Shown here: piece after piece, positions 44,046 to 56,927 of the stretch
How positions within the stretch are numbered: position 1 is the stretch's first letter
Layout: each line of letters begins with the position of its first letter
Assembly: GCA_017592775.1 (NCBI GenBank)
Contig: JAGFNJ010000014.1
Span: forward strand, 1 to 64,000
Length of the DNA: 64,000 nucleotides
Direction of reading: 5' to 3'
Source of the DNA: Candidatus Accumulibacter conexus
Lineage (GTDB): Bacteria; Pseudomonadota; Gammaproteobacteria; Burkholderiales; Rhodocyclaceae
The notes under the pieces: model-generated
What the model saw: the letters and a program-made list of their open reading frames with translations, nothing else
What the model was told of the DNA's origin: nothing
Databases searched by the model: none
Program-made: the position numbers and the translations under genes

Positions 44046-44348
44046 ATGAGCGAGCCTTCGCAGCAACGAGCAATCGCCAATTTCCGAAAGCGGCTGGCCG
44101 AAAAAGGGCTGGTCCGCTTCGAGGTGACTGGTCGCGATTCAGACCGCGAGCTGGTGCGAACGGTCGCTCGCCGCCTCGCCGAGGCTGGGCCTGACTCCGA
44201 TCGGCTGCGGGCCGCCGTCAACGGCTTTTTCGGCGGCGAGCCACCCAAGAAAGGTGGCATCCTCAAGGCGCTGCTGGCGTCTCCCCTGATCGGCTCCGAA
44301 CTCGACCTGAACCGTCCGCGTGAGGAAGGACGGAAGGTCGACCTGTGA
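44046..44348 (+). CDS. Antitoxin of a VapBC-type pair
   Basis: 100 residues, not a clear match to a named antitoxin fold. The N-terminal half is charged ('AIANFRKRLAEKGLVRFEVT'), the middle reads 'RELVRTVARRLAE', and the C-terminal third ('GGILKALLASPLIGSELDL') is the kind of segment that wraps round a PIN toxin. Its stop overlaps the PIN toxin start (TGATG), the standard antitoxin-toxin coupling. Likely binds the inverted repeat just upstream. Confidence 0.75.
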   Translation: MSEPSQQRAIANFRKRLAEKGLVRFEVTGRDSDRELVRTVARRLAEAGPDSDRLRAAVNGFFGGEPPKKGGILKALLASPLIGSELDLNRPREEGRKVDL

Positions 44349-44776
44349 TGCGCTATCTCCTCGACACGAACATCATCAGCAATTTCACCAAACTGGTGCC
44401 TTCGGAGCCACTGGTCGCCTGGATGGCCGACCAGTTCGACGATGAGCTGTTCATCGCCGCGCTGACGCTGGCGGAGCTTCGCCGAGGCGTGCTCGAAACG
44501 CCGGCTGGCAAGCGCCGCAACCAGCTCGACGCTTGGTTCAGCGGCCCCCAAGGTCCGCAGGCGCTATTCGCTGGCCGCATTCTCCCGTTTGATGAACGCG
44601 CCGGCATCGCCTGGGCGGAACTGATGGCCGAGGGCAGGGCCAGCGGGCGCCCCCGCAGTGGGCTCGACACGATCATCGCCGCAATCGCCGTCACCAACGA
44701 TTGCGTGGTCGTTACGGACAATGAACGCGATTTCGCTGGCATCGAGATCTTCAACCCGATCCGCGGTGCAAGTTGA
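44348..44776 (+). CDS. PIN-domain ribonuclease toxin (VapC/FitB-like)
   Basis: 142 residues. PIN motifs in order: 'RYLLDTNIISNF' (first Asp), 'LAELRRGVLETPAGKRR' (Glu), 'SGLDTIIAAIAVTNDCVVVTDNERDF' (the acidic cluster). This is the family of RNases that cleave tRNA or rRNA when freed from the antitoxin. The ATG at 44348 overlaps the antitoxin stop, and the GTG three bases upstream is less likely. The partner gene is directly upstream. Confidence 0.88.
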   Translation: MRYLLDTNIISNFTKLVPSEPLVAWMADQFDDELFIAALTLAELRRGVLETPAGKRRNQLDAWFSGPQGPQALFAGRILPFDERAGIAWAELMAEGRASGRPRSGLDTIIAAIAVTNDCVVVTDNERDFAGIEIFNPIRGAS

Positions 44777-44932
44777 CGCGCGTCAAGCCCTTCTCACGCC
44801 CAACACTGATCGCGGCCGTCGAACTTCTCGAAGCGCAAGGCCAAGCGCACCCCAACCAAGCGGTCCCACGGAAATGCTGCAGCGCAGCTTGCCAGACGTG
44901 GAATCCGGCTGTATGGTCTCGCCCTTCGGTTT

Positions 44933-44948
44933 ATATCGTATACGATAT
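44933..44948. promoter_or_regulatory. Probable GntR/FCD operator
   Basis: ATATCGTATACGATAT is a perfect 16-base palindrome with a GTATAC core, the form bound by FadR/FCD-type GntR regulators. It lies 15 bases before the TTG start of the GntR gene, next to its GGAG site, so the regulator probably represses its own operon, which continues into livJ. Binding is inferred. Confidence 0.78.
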
Positions 44949-44963
44949 TCGGAGTTCAGCCCT

Positions 44964-45662
44964 TTGCCGACGCCTTCAGCCCTCGAGTTGGTCGCTGCGC
45001 AGAAAGTGCCGCGCCTGAGCGCGTCCGATCATGTCGCGCAGACGCTGAAGAAGGCGATCGTCGATGGCCTGCTGCCCGCCGGCGAATTGCTGCGGCAGGA
45101 CGAAATCGCCGCCCACTTCCACGTCAGCAAGATTCCCGTCCGCGAAGCGCTGAAACACCTCGAAGCCAAGGGCCTGGTCACCTTCCTGCGCAACCGCGGC
45201 GTCGTCGTCGCCTCGCTGTCGGCAGCGGAGATCAGCGAATACATGGAGATCCGCGCCCTGCTCGAGGCCCGCGCGGCGCGCCTGGCTGCGCCACTGATCG
45301 GCCAGCCGACGATCGACGAGGCACGACAGCACCTCGAGGAATTCGCGCGCGCCAGCGACAGCCGCCGCTGGGGCGAACTCAACTGGCTGTTCCACTCGAC
45401 GCTCTACGCGGCAGCCGCGCGCCCGATCCTGCTCGGCGAGATCCGCTCGCTGTACAACCGGGTCGAGCGCTACGTGCGTGCCCTGCTGTCGGTCACCACC
45501 GAAATGCCGAAAGCCGGGCAGGAACACGCCGCGATACTCGACGCGTTCGTCCGCCGGGACGCCGACGCGGCGGCAGAACTCACTCGGGCGCACGTGCTCG
45601 ATGCGGGTGCTTCACTCGTCACTTATCTCAACGACCACCGTAATCAAGGAGGAAACAGATGA
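44964..45662 (+). CDS. GntR family regulator, FCD type
   Basis: 232 residues. N-terminal winged helix 'DHVAQTLKKAIVDGLLPAGE', then 'DEIAAHFHVSKIPVREALKH' and 'GLVTFLRNRGVVVA', followed by the all-helical FCD domain ('EISEYMEIRALLEARAARLA', 'FHSTLYAAAARPIL', 'EHAAILDAFVRRDADAAAEL') that usually binds an organic acid and metal. The TTG at 44964 is chosen because GGAG lies at 44951-44954 and because an upstream ATG at 44914 would put the operator palindrome inside the gene. The stop overlaps livJ (ATGA), so it is the first gene of the uptake operon. Confidence 0.85.
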   Translation: MPTPSALELVAAQKVPRLSASDHVAQTLKKAIVDGLLPAGELLRQDEIAAHFHVSKIPVREALKHLEAKGLVTFLRNRGVVVASLSAAEISEYMEIRALLEARAARLAAPLIGQPTIDEARQHLEEFARASDSRRWGELNWLFHSTLYAAAARPILLGEIRSLYNRVERYVRALLSVTTEMPKAGQEHAAILDAFVRRDADAAAELTRAHVLDAGASLVTYLNDHRNQGGNR

Positions 45663-46756
45663 AGAAACACATCCTGGCAGCCAGTCTCGGCCTGCTGTCG
45701 CTCGCCGCCAGCAGCGCCTACGCCGACATCGTCGTCGCCATCGCCGGCCCGATGACCGGTCAGTATGCCTCCGCCGGCGACCAGATCCGCAAGGGTGCCG
45801 AACTGGCGATCGCCGACATCAACGCCAAGGGCGGCGTCCTCGGCCAGAAGCTGAAGCTCGAGGTCGGCGACGATGCCTGCGACCCGAAGCAGGCGGTCTC
45901 GGTGGCCAACACGATGGTCAACAAGAAGATCACCTTCATGCACGGACACTGGTGTTCGAGTTCGACGATCCCGGCCTCCGACGTCTACAACGAAGCCCAG
46001 ATCCCGATGGCGACGGTATCGACGAACCCGCAGGTGACCGAGCGCGGACTGAAGAACATCTTCCGCATCATGGGCCGCGATGACCAGCAGGGACTGGTTG
46101 CCGGCACCTTCCTCGCCGAGCACTTCAAGGGCAAGAAGATCGCCGTCGTCGACGACAAGAGCGCCTATGGCAAGGGCCTCGCCGACGAGATCGCCAAGGC
46201 GATGGAAGCCAAGGGTGCGAAGCCGGCACTGCGCGAATCGATCACCGCCGGCGAGAAGGACTACTCCGGACTGGTCAGCAAACTGAAGTCGGCCGGTGTC
46301 GAAGTGATGGCATTCGGTGGCTACCATACCGAAGTGGCGCTGATCCTGCGCCAGGCGCAGCAGGCCGGACTGAAGCTGACGGTCATGGGCGGCGACACGA
46401 TGACCAACTCGGAACTCGTCACCGCTGCCGGCCCGACGGCCGACAACGTCCTCTTCACCTTCGCGCCCGATCCGCGCAAGAACCCGGCAGCCGCCGGCGT
46501 GGTGAAGAAGTTCCGCGACGCCAAGGTCGAACCCGAAGGCTACGTGATGTACGCCTATGCCGCCATGCAACTCTTTGCCGAAGCGGCCACCAAGGCCAAG
46601 AGCACCAAGTACGCCGACCTCGAGAAGGCGTTGCGTGAAGGCAGCTTCGACACCGTCATCGGCAAGCTCGGCTTCGACGCCAAGGGCGACAACAAGCTGC
46701 CCGGCTTCACGGTCTACCAGTGGAAGGGTGGCCAGTACGACTACGTGAAGAAGTGA
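45659..46756 (+). CDS. livJ: Branched-chain amino-acid ABC transporter, periplasmic binding protein
   Basis: 365 residues with a Sec signal ('LAASLGLLSLAASSAYA'). It starts 'DIVVAIAGPMTGQYASAGDQ' and contains 'ELAIADINAKGGVLGQKLKL' and 'VGDDACDPKQAVSVANTMV', the typical LivJ/LivK pattern with a type I periplasmic fold. It should capture Leu/Ile/Val or similar amino acids for the LivHMGF complex encoded from 50442. AAGGAGG precedes the ATG, which overlaps the GntR stop. The matching permease genes are separated from it by putA and an antitoxin gene. Confidence 0.93.
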   Translation: MKKHILAASLGLLSLAASSAYADIVVAIAGPMTGQYASAGDQIRKGAELAIADINAKGGVLGQKLKLEVGDDACDPKQAVSVANTMVNKKITFMHGHWCSSSTIPASDVYNEAQIPMATVSTNPQVTERGLKNIFRIMGRDDQQGLVAGTFLAEHFKGKKIAVVDDKSAYGKGLADEIAKAMEAKGAKPALRESITAGEKDYSGLVSKLKSAGVEVMAFGGYHTEVALILRQAQQAGLKLTVMGGDTMTNSELVTAAGPTADNVLFTFAPDPRKNPAAAGVVKKFRDAKVEPEGYVMYAYAAMQLFAEAATKAKSTKYADLEKALREGSFDTVIGKLGFDAKGDNKLPGFTVYQWKGGQYDYVKK

Positions 46757-46942
46757 GGCAGTGAACCGCCGCTGCCGCGTCACGCCCGGCCAGGCATGAC
46801 ACGGCAGCGCCCGCATCGCCTGCCCGCCGGCATCGGCGCAGCGAGGCCGGCGGGCAGGCGCAAGGGACCGCCGTGCACCGGCGGCACCATGGTCAACCCC
46901 GCGCGACACCCGCTGGCGTCGCCGACCCGACTGGACAGCAGC

Positions 46943-49900
46943 ATGAGCGAAGCCCACACCCGAATCCTGCGCCGGCGGCTGCGCGAATACCACCGCATCG
47001 ACGAAGCGAAGGTCGTCGACGAACTGGTCGCGCTCGCCCGCTGCAGCCACTCCGAACAACAGGGAATCCGCGAGCGGGCGGTGCCGCTGGTACAGACGGT
47101 GCGTGACAGCCGCCTCAAGACCGGCGGCATCGACGCCTTTCTCGCCACCTACGACCTCTCGTCGCGCGAGGGCGTCGTCCTGATGTGTCTCGCCGAAGCG
47201 CTGCTGCGGATTCCCGACGCGGCGACCGTCGATCGCCTGATCCGCGACAAGATCGGCAACACCGAATGGGAGAAGCGACTCGGCGCGTCGCACAGCACCT
47301 TCGTCAACGCCGGCACCTGGGCGCTGATGCTCACCGGCCGCATCGTCAATCTCGACAACCAGGACCGCAACCTCGGCGGCACGCTGAAACGGATGGTCGC
47401 GCGCGCCGGCGAACCGGTCATCCGGCAAGCGGTGATCACCGCCATGCGCATCCTCGGCCGCCAGTTCGTCATGGGGCGCAACATCCACGAAGCGATCGAA
47501 CGCGCGCGCAGCGCCGAGAGGAACGGCTATCGCCATTCCTACGACATGCTTGGCGAGGCGGCACGCAGTACCGCCGACGCCCTGCGCTACTTCGAGTCGT
47601 ACAGCGACGCGATCGCCGCCATCGGCGACGCCGCCGCCGGCCGCCCGGCTTTCGAGGCGCCATCGATCTCGATCAAGCTGTCGGCGCTGCACCCGCGTTA
47701 CGAGGTGGCCAACGAGCAGCGGGTGCGGCACGAGTTGCTGCCGGCAGTCAAGGAACTCGCGGTGCGCGCGCGCGCGCGCAACATCGGCTTCACGATCGAC
47801 GCCGAGGAAGCCGACCGCCTCGAGATCTCGCTCGACCTCATCGAGGCGCTGGCGCTGGACTCCGAACTGGCCGGCTGGAACGGCCTCGGGCTCGCCGTCC
47901 AGGCCTACCAGAAACGCGCCCTGCCGCTGCTCGACTGGCTCGCCGACCTCGCCCACCGCGGCAACCGGCGGCTGATGGTGCGCCTGTGCAAGGGCGCCTA
48001 CTGGGACGCCGAGATCAAGCTGGCACAGGAGCGCGGGTTGAGCGACTACCCTGTGTTCACGCGCAAGGTGTCGAGCGACCTCTCGTACCTCGCCTGTGCG
48101 CGCCGCCTGTTCGCCGATCCGCTGGCCTTCTACCCGGCGTTCGCGACGCACAACGCCCACACCCTGGCGGCCGTCGCCGAACTGGCGATCAGCGCCGGCG
48201 GCAGCGACGAGTGGGAGTATCAGCGCCTGCACGGCATGGGCGAGGAACTCTACGACCAGATCGTCGGCAAGGACAGATGGGGACGCGCCTGCCGCGTCTA
48301 CGCGCCGGTCGGCAGCCACGAGGACCTGCTGGCATACCTGGTTCGCCGACTGCTCGAGAACGGTGCCAACTCGTCATTCGTCAACCGCATCGCCGACGCC
48401 GACCTGCCGATCGACACGCTGATCGCCGACCCGGTCGACAAGGCCGCCGCCCTGGCGAGCAAGCGCCAGACGCGAATTCCCCTGCCACGCGACCTCTTCG
48501 GCGCCGAACGCGCCAACAGCGAAGGACTGGACATGAACGACAAACCCACCCTCGAAGACCTGCGGCACGCGATCGAACACAGCACGCGTGTCAGCTACGT
48601 CGCCGCACCGCTGATCGGCGGCCGGGCACGCGCCGGCGCCAGCCGGCCGGTGCCGTCGCCGGCCGACGAACGCGACGTCGTCGGGCTGGTCATCGAGGCC
48701 AGCGTGGACGACGTCGGCCAGGCGCTGGCGGCAGCGCAGGCGGCGTTCCCGGCCTGGGAAGCGACACCGGCAGGCGAACGCGCGGCGGCGCTGATGCGCG
48801 CCGCCGACCTGATGCAGGGACGCCTGCCCGAACTCGTCGCGCTGCTCGTGCGCGAAGGCGGCCGCACGCAGGCTGACGCCATCTCCGAGGTGCGCGAGGC
48901 GATCGACTTCTGCCGCTACTACGCCGCGCAGGCGAAGGAGAAATTCTCCGAGCCGATCCAGTTGCCGGGCCCGACCGGCGAGCGCAACAGCCTGTCGCTG
49001 CATGGCCGTGGCGTCTTCGTCTGCATCAGCCCGTGGAATTTCCCGCTCGCCATCTTCGTCGGCCAGGTCGCGGCGGCGCTCGCCGCCGGCAACTGCGTCG
49101 TCGCCAAGCCGGCCGAGCAGACGCCGCTGGTGGCGGCGCTGGCGGTCGAACTGCTGCACAGTGCCGGCATCCCCGCGGCGGCGCTGGCCTTCCTGCCGGG
49201 TGACGGGCGCATCGGTGCGGCGCTGGTCGCCGGCCGCGAATGCGCTGGCGTTGCCTTCACCGGTTCGACCGAGGTGGCGCGGCTGATCGCCCGCACGCTC
49301 GCCGCGAAGGACGGCCCGCTGCTGCCGCTGATCGCCGAAACCGGCGGCCAGAACGCGCTGATCGCCGATTCCTCGGCGCTGCCCGAGCAGATCGTCCGCG
49401 ATGTCGTCGCCTCGGCCTTCAACTCGGCCGGCCAGCGCTGCTCGGCACTGCGCGTGCTGTTCATCCAGGCCGACATCGCCGACCGGGTTTGCGAACTGCT
49501 CGCCGGCGCCATGCAGGAACTGCGCATCGGCAACCCGGCCGACCTCGAAACGGACGTCGGACCGGTGATCGACGAAGCGGCACGGCAGGTGCTACAGGCG
49601 CATGCCCGCTGGCTCGACAGCTTCGCGCAGCCGATCCACACCTGCAGCCTCGACGAGGAAGCGACGCGGCACGGCACCTTCTTCGCCCCGCGCGCCTACG
49701 AGATCGACACCCTCGGCCGCCTCGAGCGCGAGGTCTTCGGGCCGATCCTGCACGTCATCCGCTGGCGCGCCGACGATCTCGACGAGGTCTGCGCCGCCAT
49801 CGCCAACACCGGTTACGGGCTGACGCTGGGGATTCACAGCCGCATCGACGAGACCATCCAGCGCATCACCAGCCGGCTGCACGTCGGCAACACCTACGTC

Positions 49901-50086
49901 AACCGCAACATCATCGGCGCCGTCGTCGGCGTGCAACCCTTCGGCGGCGAGGGCCTGTCGGGAACCGGCCCGAAGGCCGGCGGCCCGCACTACCTCTACC
50001 GCTTTGCCTGCGAGCGCACGCTCAGCGTCGATACCACGGCGGCCGGCGGCAATGCGGGGCTGATGGCGCTCGACGAGGGAGAGTGA
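46943..50086 (+). CDS. putA: Bifunctional proline dehydrogenase / L-glutamate gamma-semialdehyde dehydrogenase
   Basis: About 1047 residues from ATG 46943 (the frame is open to 46796, and ATG 46889 is possible). The first half is the FAD-dependent proline dehydrogenase ('GFTIDAEEADRLEISLDLIE', 'RLMVRLCKGAYWDAEIKLAQ', 'FATHNAHTLAAVAELA'). The second is the NAD-dependent aldehyde dehydrogenase ('FVCISPWNFPLAIFVGQVAA', 'GVAFTGSTEVARLIA', 'LIAETGGQNALIADSS', catalytic Cys833 in 'NSAGQRCSALRV', 'VQPFGGEGLSGTGPKAGG'). It oxidises proline to glutamate at the inner membrane. The DNA-binding RHH domain of Escherichia coli PutA is absent, so it cannot self-regulate. It sits inside the liv cluster. Confidence 0.93.
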   Translation: MSEAHTRILRRRLREYHRIDEAKVVDELVALARCSHSEQQGIRERAVPLVQTVRDSRLKTGGIDAFLATYDLSSREGVVLMCLAEALLRIPDAATVDRLIRDKIGNTEWEKRLGASHSTFVNAGTWALMLTGRIVNLDNQDRNLGGTLKRMVARAGEPVIRQAVITAMRILGRQFVMGRNIHEAIERARSAERNGYRHSYDMLGEAARSTADALRYFESYSDAIAAIGDAAAGRPAFEAPSISIKLSALHPRYEVANEQRVRHELLPAVKELAVRARARNIGFTIDAEEADRLEISLDLIEALALDSELAGWNGLGLAVQAYQKRALPLLDWLADLAHRGNRRLMVRLCKGAYWDAEIKLAQERGLSDYPVFTRKVSSDLSYLACARRLFADPLAFYPAFATHNAHTLAAVAELAISAGGSDEWEYQRLHGMGEELYDQIVGKDRWGRACRVYAPVGSHEDLLAYLVRRLLENGANSSFVNRIADADLPIDTLIADPVDKAAALASKRQTRIPLPRDLFGAERANSEGLDMNDKPTLEDLRHAIEHSTRVSYVAAPLIGGRARAGASRPVPSPADERDVVGLVIEASVDDVGQALAAAQAAFPAWEATPAGERAAALMRAADLMQGRLPELVALLVREGGRTQADAISEVREAIDFCRYYAAQAKEKFSEPIQLPGPTGERNSLSLHGRGVFVCISPWNFPLAIFVGQVAAALAAGNCVVAKPAEQTPLVAALAVELLHSAGIPAAALAFLPGDGRIGAALVAGRECAGVAFTGSTEVARLIARTLAAKDGPLLPLIAETGGQNALIADSSALPEQIVRDVVASAFNSAGQRCSALRVLFIQADIADRVCELLAGAMQELRIGNPADLETDVGPVIDEAARQVLQAHARWLDSFAQPIHTCSLDEEATRHGTFFAPRAYEIDTLGRLEREVFGPILHVIRWRADDLDEVCAAIANTGYGLTLGIHSRIDETIQRITSRLHVGNTYVNRNIIGAVVGVQPFGGEGLSGTGPKAGGPHYLYRFACERTLSVDTTAAGGNAGLMALDEGE

Positions 50087-50170
50087 AGCACCAGCCGCGC
50101 TGGCAGGTTGCCCACCGGCGTTCCGTTATGGCACTCTGCAGCCATCTGATGACTCCATCGGGAGAAAGCC

Positions 50171-50395
50171 ATGTCCGCCACCGTTGAAGAACTCGAGACC
50201 GAAGTGCTCGCCCTGCCTGCCGCCCAACGAGCTCACCTGGTGGAAAAGCTCATCGCCAGTCTTGACGTTGAGCCAGACGTTGAAAACGCCTGGGCGGAAG
50301 AAGTTGAAAGACGCCAGGGAGAGATTGAGAGTGGAACGGTGATGCTGCTCCGCGGCCCTGCAGCGCTTTCCCGCTTGCGCGCCGAATTCACGTGA
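50171..50395 (+). CDS. Orphan addiction-module antitoxin (TIGR02574 type)
   Basis: 74 residues beginning 'MSATVEELETEVLALPAAQR' and continuing 'HLVEKLIASLD', typical of the small RelB-like 'putative addiction module component' family. GGGAGAAAGCC precedes the ATG. The usual RelE/ParE-type toxin gene is missing: the next gene, 46 bases downstream, is livH. It therefore appears to be a solitary antitoxin left inside the amino-acid operon. Confidence 0.78.
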   Translation: MSATVEELETEVLALPAAQRAHLVEKLIASLDVEPDVENAWAEEVERRQGEIESGTVMLLRGPAALSRLRAEFT

Positions 50396-50441
50396 AGCCG
50401 CGTCACCTGCGGTCACGTCGCATGCCACAAGGAGAAGGATC

Positions 50442-54201
<3,760 letters not shown>

Positions 54202-54221
<20 letters not shown>

Positions 54222-55119
54222 GCAGGCGGTCGCGCCACCCCGCTGGCTGCCGTTCCTGGTTCTCGCCGTCGGCCTGCTGGCGATCTCCTTCGGCGCCATC
54301 CTGGCGCGCTTCGCGCAGGCCGAGGGGCTGCCGTCGCTGGCCATCGCGACGCTGCGGCTGGGCCTCGCGGCGCTCATCATCACGCCGCTCGCGCTCTGGC
54401 AGTCGACCCACACGCTGCGCGCGCTGAGCGGGCGACAGGCGCTGCTCACCACCGGCGCCGGCTTCTTCCTCGCGCTGCACTTCGCGACCTGGATCAGCTC
54501 GCTCGAATACACCTCGGTCGCGAGCAGCACGGCGCTGGTGACGACCAACCTGCTGTGGATCGGCATCGCCTCGTTCCTGCTCTTCGGCGAGCGGCCGAGC
54601 CGGCTGATGAGCGTCGGCATCGTCGTCTCGCTCAGCGGCAGCCTGCTGATCTTCTGGAGCGACAGCCGCAGCAGCGACGCCGGCAGCAACCCGCTGCTCG
54701 GCAACTTCCTCGCCGTCGCCGGCAGCTGGTGCTTTTCCGCCTATCTGCTGCTCGGCCGCCGGCTGCGCGCGAACCTGCCGCTGCCGGCCTACGTCTGGCT
54801 CGCCTACGGCAGCGCCGCGCTCTTCCTCGTCGTCGCCTGCCAGGGCAGCGGCACCCCGCTCACCGGCTACAGCTCGGCCGCGTATCTCGTCGCCGTCGGC
54901 ATGGCGGTCGGCCCGCAACTGCTCGGCCATACCTCGTACAACTGGTCGCTGCGACACGTCTCGCCGACCTTCATCGCCGTCGTCACGCTCGGCGAACCGG
55001 TCGGCAGCGCACTTCTCGCCTGGCTCTTCTTCGGCGAATCATTCGCCTTCATGCAGGGGGTCGGCTTCGTCCTCCTGCTCGTCGGCATCTACCTCGCGGC
55101 GCGCGGCGAAGGGCGCTGA
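54202..55119 (+). CDS. EamA/DMT-family transporter
   Basis: About 305 residues with ten hydrophobic segments in two repeats: 'LVLAVGLLAISFGAILARFA' at the start, 'TWISSLEYTSVASSTALVTT' in the middle, and 'VVTLGEPVGSALLAWLFFGE' near the end, the standard EamA blocks. ATG 54202 follows GGAGG with a short 2-base spacing; ATG 54178 in the same frame is an alternative. Overlap with livF suggests it is the last gene of the liv operon and might export an amino acid or overflow metabolite. Substrate unknown. Confidence 0.85.
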
Positions 55120-55295
55120 CGCGGGCGCCCGTTGGCGTAGCGCCTCCCGCAGCGCGCCGCTACCTTGCGGAACGCGGCAGCGCACGGCCAAGCTTGAAAT
55201 ACAGAAGAAAGGCACAGAGCCAACCACTCTTGCGGTTAAGCGTACAAGGTGATAGGTTGTTAAGGGGATAGATGTTTATGCGCCGAGGTGAAAAG

Positions 55296-55568
55296 ATGTC
55301 CAACGAAGAGACCACCCGTTTGACCGTTACGCTTTCGCGGGAGACCGATCTAGCCTTGCGGGCCTTTCTCGGTGCCCAGGGTATGCGCAAGGGCGACCTC
55401 TCGAAGTTCATCGAGGACGCCGTCCGCTGGCGCATGTTCGACCAGGCGGTTCAAGGCGTCAAAGCGCGTAATGCTGACATGGATGCTGATGAGCTCCAGG
55501 CAGCGATCGATGAGGCCTGCGCCACCGTTCGCAGCGAGATGTGGCCGACTTCCTCGAAGGCGTTGTAG
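55296..55568 (+). CDS. Ribbon-helix-helix-type antitoxin
   Basis: 90 residues. The N-terminal 'TTRLTVTLSRETDLALRAFL' is a ribbon-helix-helix DNA-binding motif (beta strand, then two helices with 'KGDLSKFIEDAVRWRMFD'). GAGGTG stands before ATG 55296; ATG 55272 with AAGGGG is also possible. A PIN-domain toxin gene begins 5 bases after the stop, so the two form a toxin-antitoxin pair. Upstream 55120-55295 is lower in GC than its neighbours and should hold the promoter. Confidence 0.8.
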   Translation: MSNEETTRLTVTLSRETDLALRAFLGAQGMRKGDLSKFIEDAVRWRMFDQAVQGVKARNADMDADELQAAIDEACATVRSEMWPTSSKAL

Positions 55569-55573
55569 TTGGG

Positions 55574-55987
55574 ATGCGCCTGATTCTTGACACCAATGTC
55601 CTGGTTGCGGCCCTGATCACTCGCGGAACACCACCCGACAAGCTTTATGAGGCGTGGCGCGACGGACGCTTCACGCTGCTCACTTCCGAACTGCAGATCG
55701 AAGAAATTCGCCGGGTCACGCGCCGGGAAGGCATTCGTTTCCGCATTCACCAGGCCGAGGCCGGACGTCTCGTCAATGACCTCCGCCGCTTGGCAACCCT
55801 CATCGATCATTTGCCGACGCTCGATGTTTCGCCTGACCCTTACGACAACTTTCTCTTGGCGATGGCCCAGGCCGGCCAGGCCGACCTTCTCGTGACCGGT
55901 GACAAAAGGGACCTGCTGAGCCTCTCAAGTCATCAGGGCACCCGCATCTTGAAGGCGCGCGACACGCTCGGCTTGCTCGGAGGCTGA
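55574..55987 (+). CDS. PIN-domain toxin (PIN_3/TIGR00305 type)
   Basis: 137 residues beginning 'MRLILDTNVLVAALITRG' and containing 'LLTSELQIEEIRRV', 'DPYDNFLLAMAQAGQADLLV' and 'TGDKRDLLSL', the acidic PIN motif order. This family ('putative toxin-antitoxin system toxin component, PIN family') is distinct from the VapC at 44348. The start at 55574 is preferred; the frame is open to 55541, overlapping the antitoxin, and that longer form cannot be excluded. Confidence 0.85.
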   Translation: MRLILDTNVLVAALITRGTPPDKLYEAWRDGRFTLLTSELQIEEIRRVTRREGIRFRIHQAEAGRLVNDLRRLATLIDHLPTLDVSPDPYDNFLLAMAQAGQADLLVTGDKRDLLSLSSHQGTRILKARDTLGLLGG

Positions 55988-56231
55988 TCGCATGGTGCGC
56001 TCGATCGTTACCACCACACCGAATGCTGCAGTCGCTCTTCCGGCACTGTTCTCTCGCCAAACCGCCTGGCGTCCGATTGCATGGATCGACGGCCGTGTTC
56101 GGTAGCTGTGCGCCCACGACCTCTCGCTTTCGCCAGACGCGGGCAAGGCATTCTGATTGCAGCGCGCTGAACCTGTGAATGGCTTCGATGGGCTGGTCGA
56201 CACCCCGCTGCGCCTGGATCTGCCCGCGGTT

Positions 56232-56927
56232 TCAACGGGGGAGGATCGGAACGGGCGCGCCGAGCGCGCGAGCGAGTTCGCGTTCGAGTGCGGCGTCATC
56301 CAGGTCGTCGTTGCCGATGACGGTTGCGTTCAGGCAGTGGGTCGCCAGCTCGACCAGGCAGCCTTCGATGCGCTCGGCACGTTCCGGGTCGGCGAGCATG
56401 TAGTGGTCGAAAGGATCGACGGTGCCCGATTGAATCCGGGCGGCAATCCGCCGGCGGCGAGTCTCTGGAGCGACATCGAGCACCGCGACCATCGTTCCGG
56501 GCGACAGCGCCGCACGCAGGGCACGCGCCAGGGCCGGACGACGGGCGAGGGCGATCCATCCGTCGCGCTGCTGGCCGAGAACCAGCACCAGCAGCCGCAG
56601 CGCGGTATGGCTGACCACCACCAGGGGAACCGCCGATGGCCGAAAGCGGCGCCGGTCGCGGGCCAGGAGCCAACCGGCCACTGCCGGCAATAGCGGGCGC
56701 AGCAGCGGGAACAGGCCGAGGAACGCGCGCTCCTGAAACCGACCCCAGCTCCCCTTGCTTTCGCTGCTGGAGCGGGCATCGGCGGCCGGCGCAGCGAAGC
56801 CGCCGGCGCGCTTCTCGACGCGATGGCCGGCCGCTCGCCAGCGGCGGATCAGGAACTCGGCGACGTAATCCTTGCCGGCGGCGTCCGTGCCGAGGATCAG
56901 AACGACGGGTGGGGGCGGAGGCAGCAT
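56232..56927 (-). CDS. P-loop kinase, thymidylate-kinase-like
   Basis: 231 residues. Walker A-type loop 'VVLILGTDAAGKDYVAEFLI' at residues 8-27, with Asp in place of the usual Ser/Thr after GK. Later 'DPFDHYMLADPERAERIEGC' and 'NATVIGNDDLDDAALERELA' resemble the lid and C-terminal part of thymidylate-kinase-like proteins. The Pro-rich start 'MLPPPPPVV' and the long Leu/Arg-rich middle are unusual. Function unknown; a nucleotide or small-molecule kinase is possible. The 244 bases on its 3' side, between it and the PIN gene, hold nothing recognisable. Confidence 0.6.
   Translation of the reverse strand: MLPPPPPVVLILGTDAAGKDYVAEFLIRRWRAAGHRVEKRAGGFAAPAADARSSSESKGSWGRFQERAFLGLFPLLRPLLPAVAGWLLARDRRRFRPSAVPLVVVSHTALRLLVLVLGQQRDGWIALARRPALARALRAALSPGTMVAVLDVAPETRRRRIAARIQSGTVDPFDHYMLADPERAERIEGCLVELATHCLNATVIGNDDLDDAALERELARALGAPVPILPR

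Noticed and set aside
46796-46942. Extended N terminus of PutA as a DNA-binding domain
   Set aside because: The extra about 49 residues are Arg/Pro/Gly-rich with no ribbon-helix-helix pattern; they look like upstream non-coding sequence.
45644-48319. Minus-strand open frame of 891 codons opposite livJ and putA
   Set aside because: Antisense to two clearly identified genes; a long open frame is expected from their codon bias.
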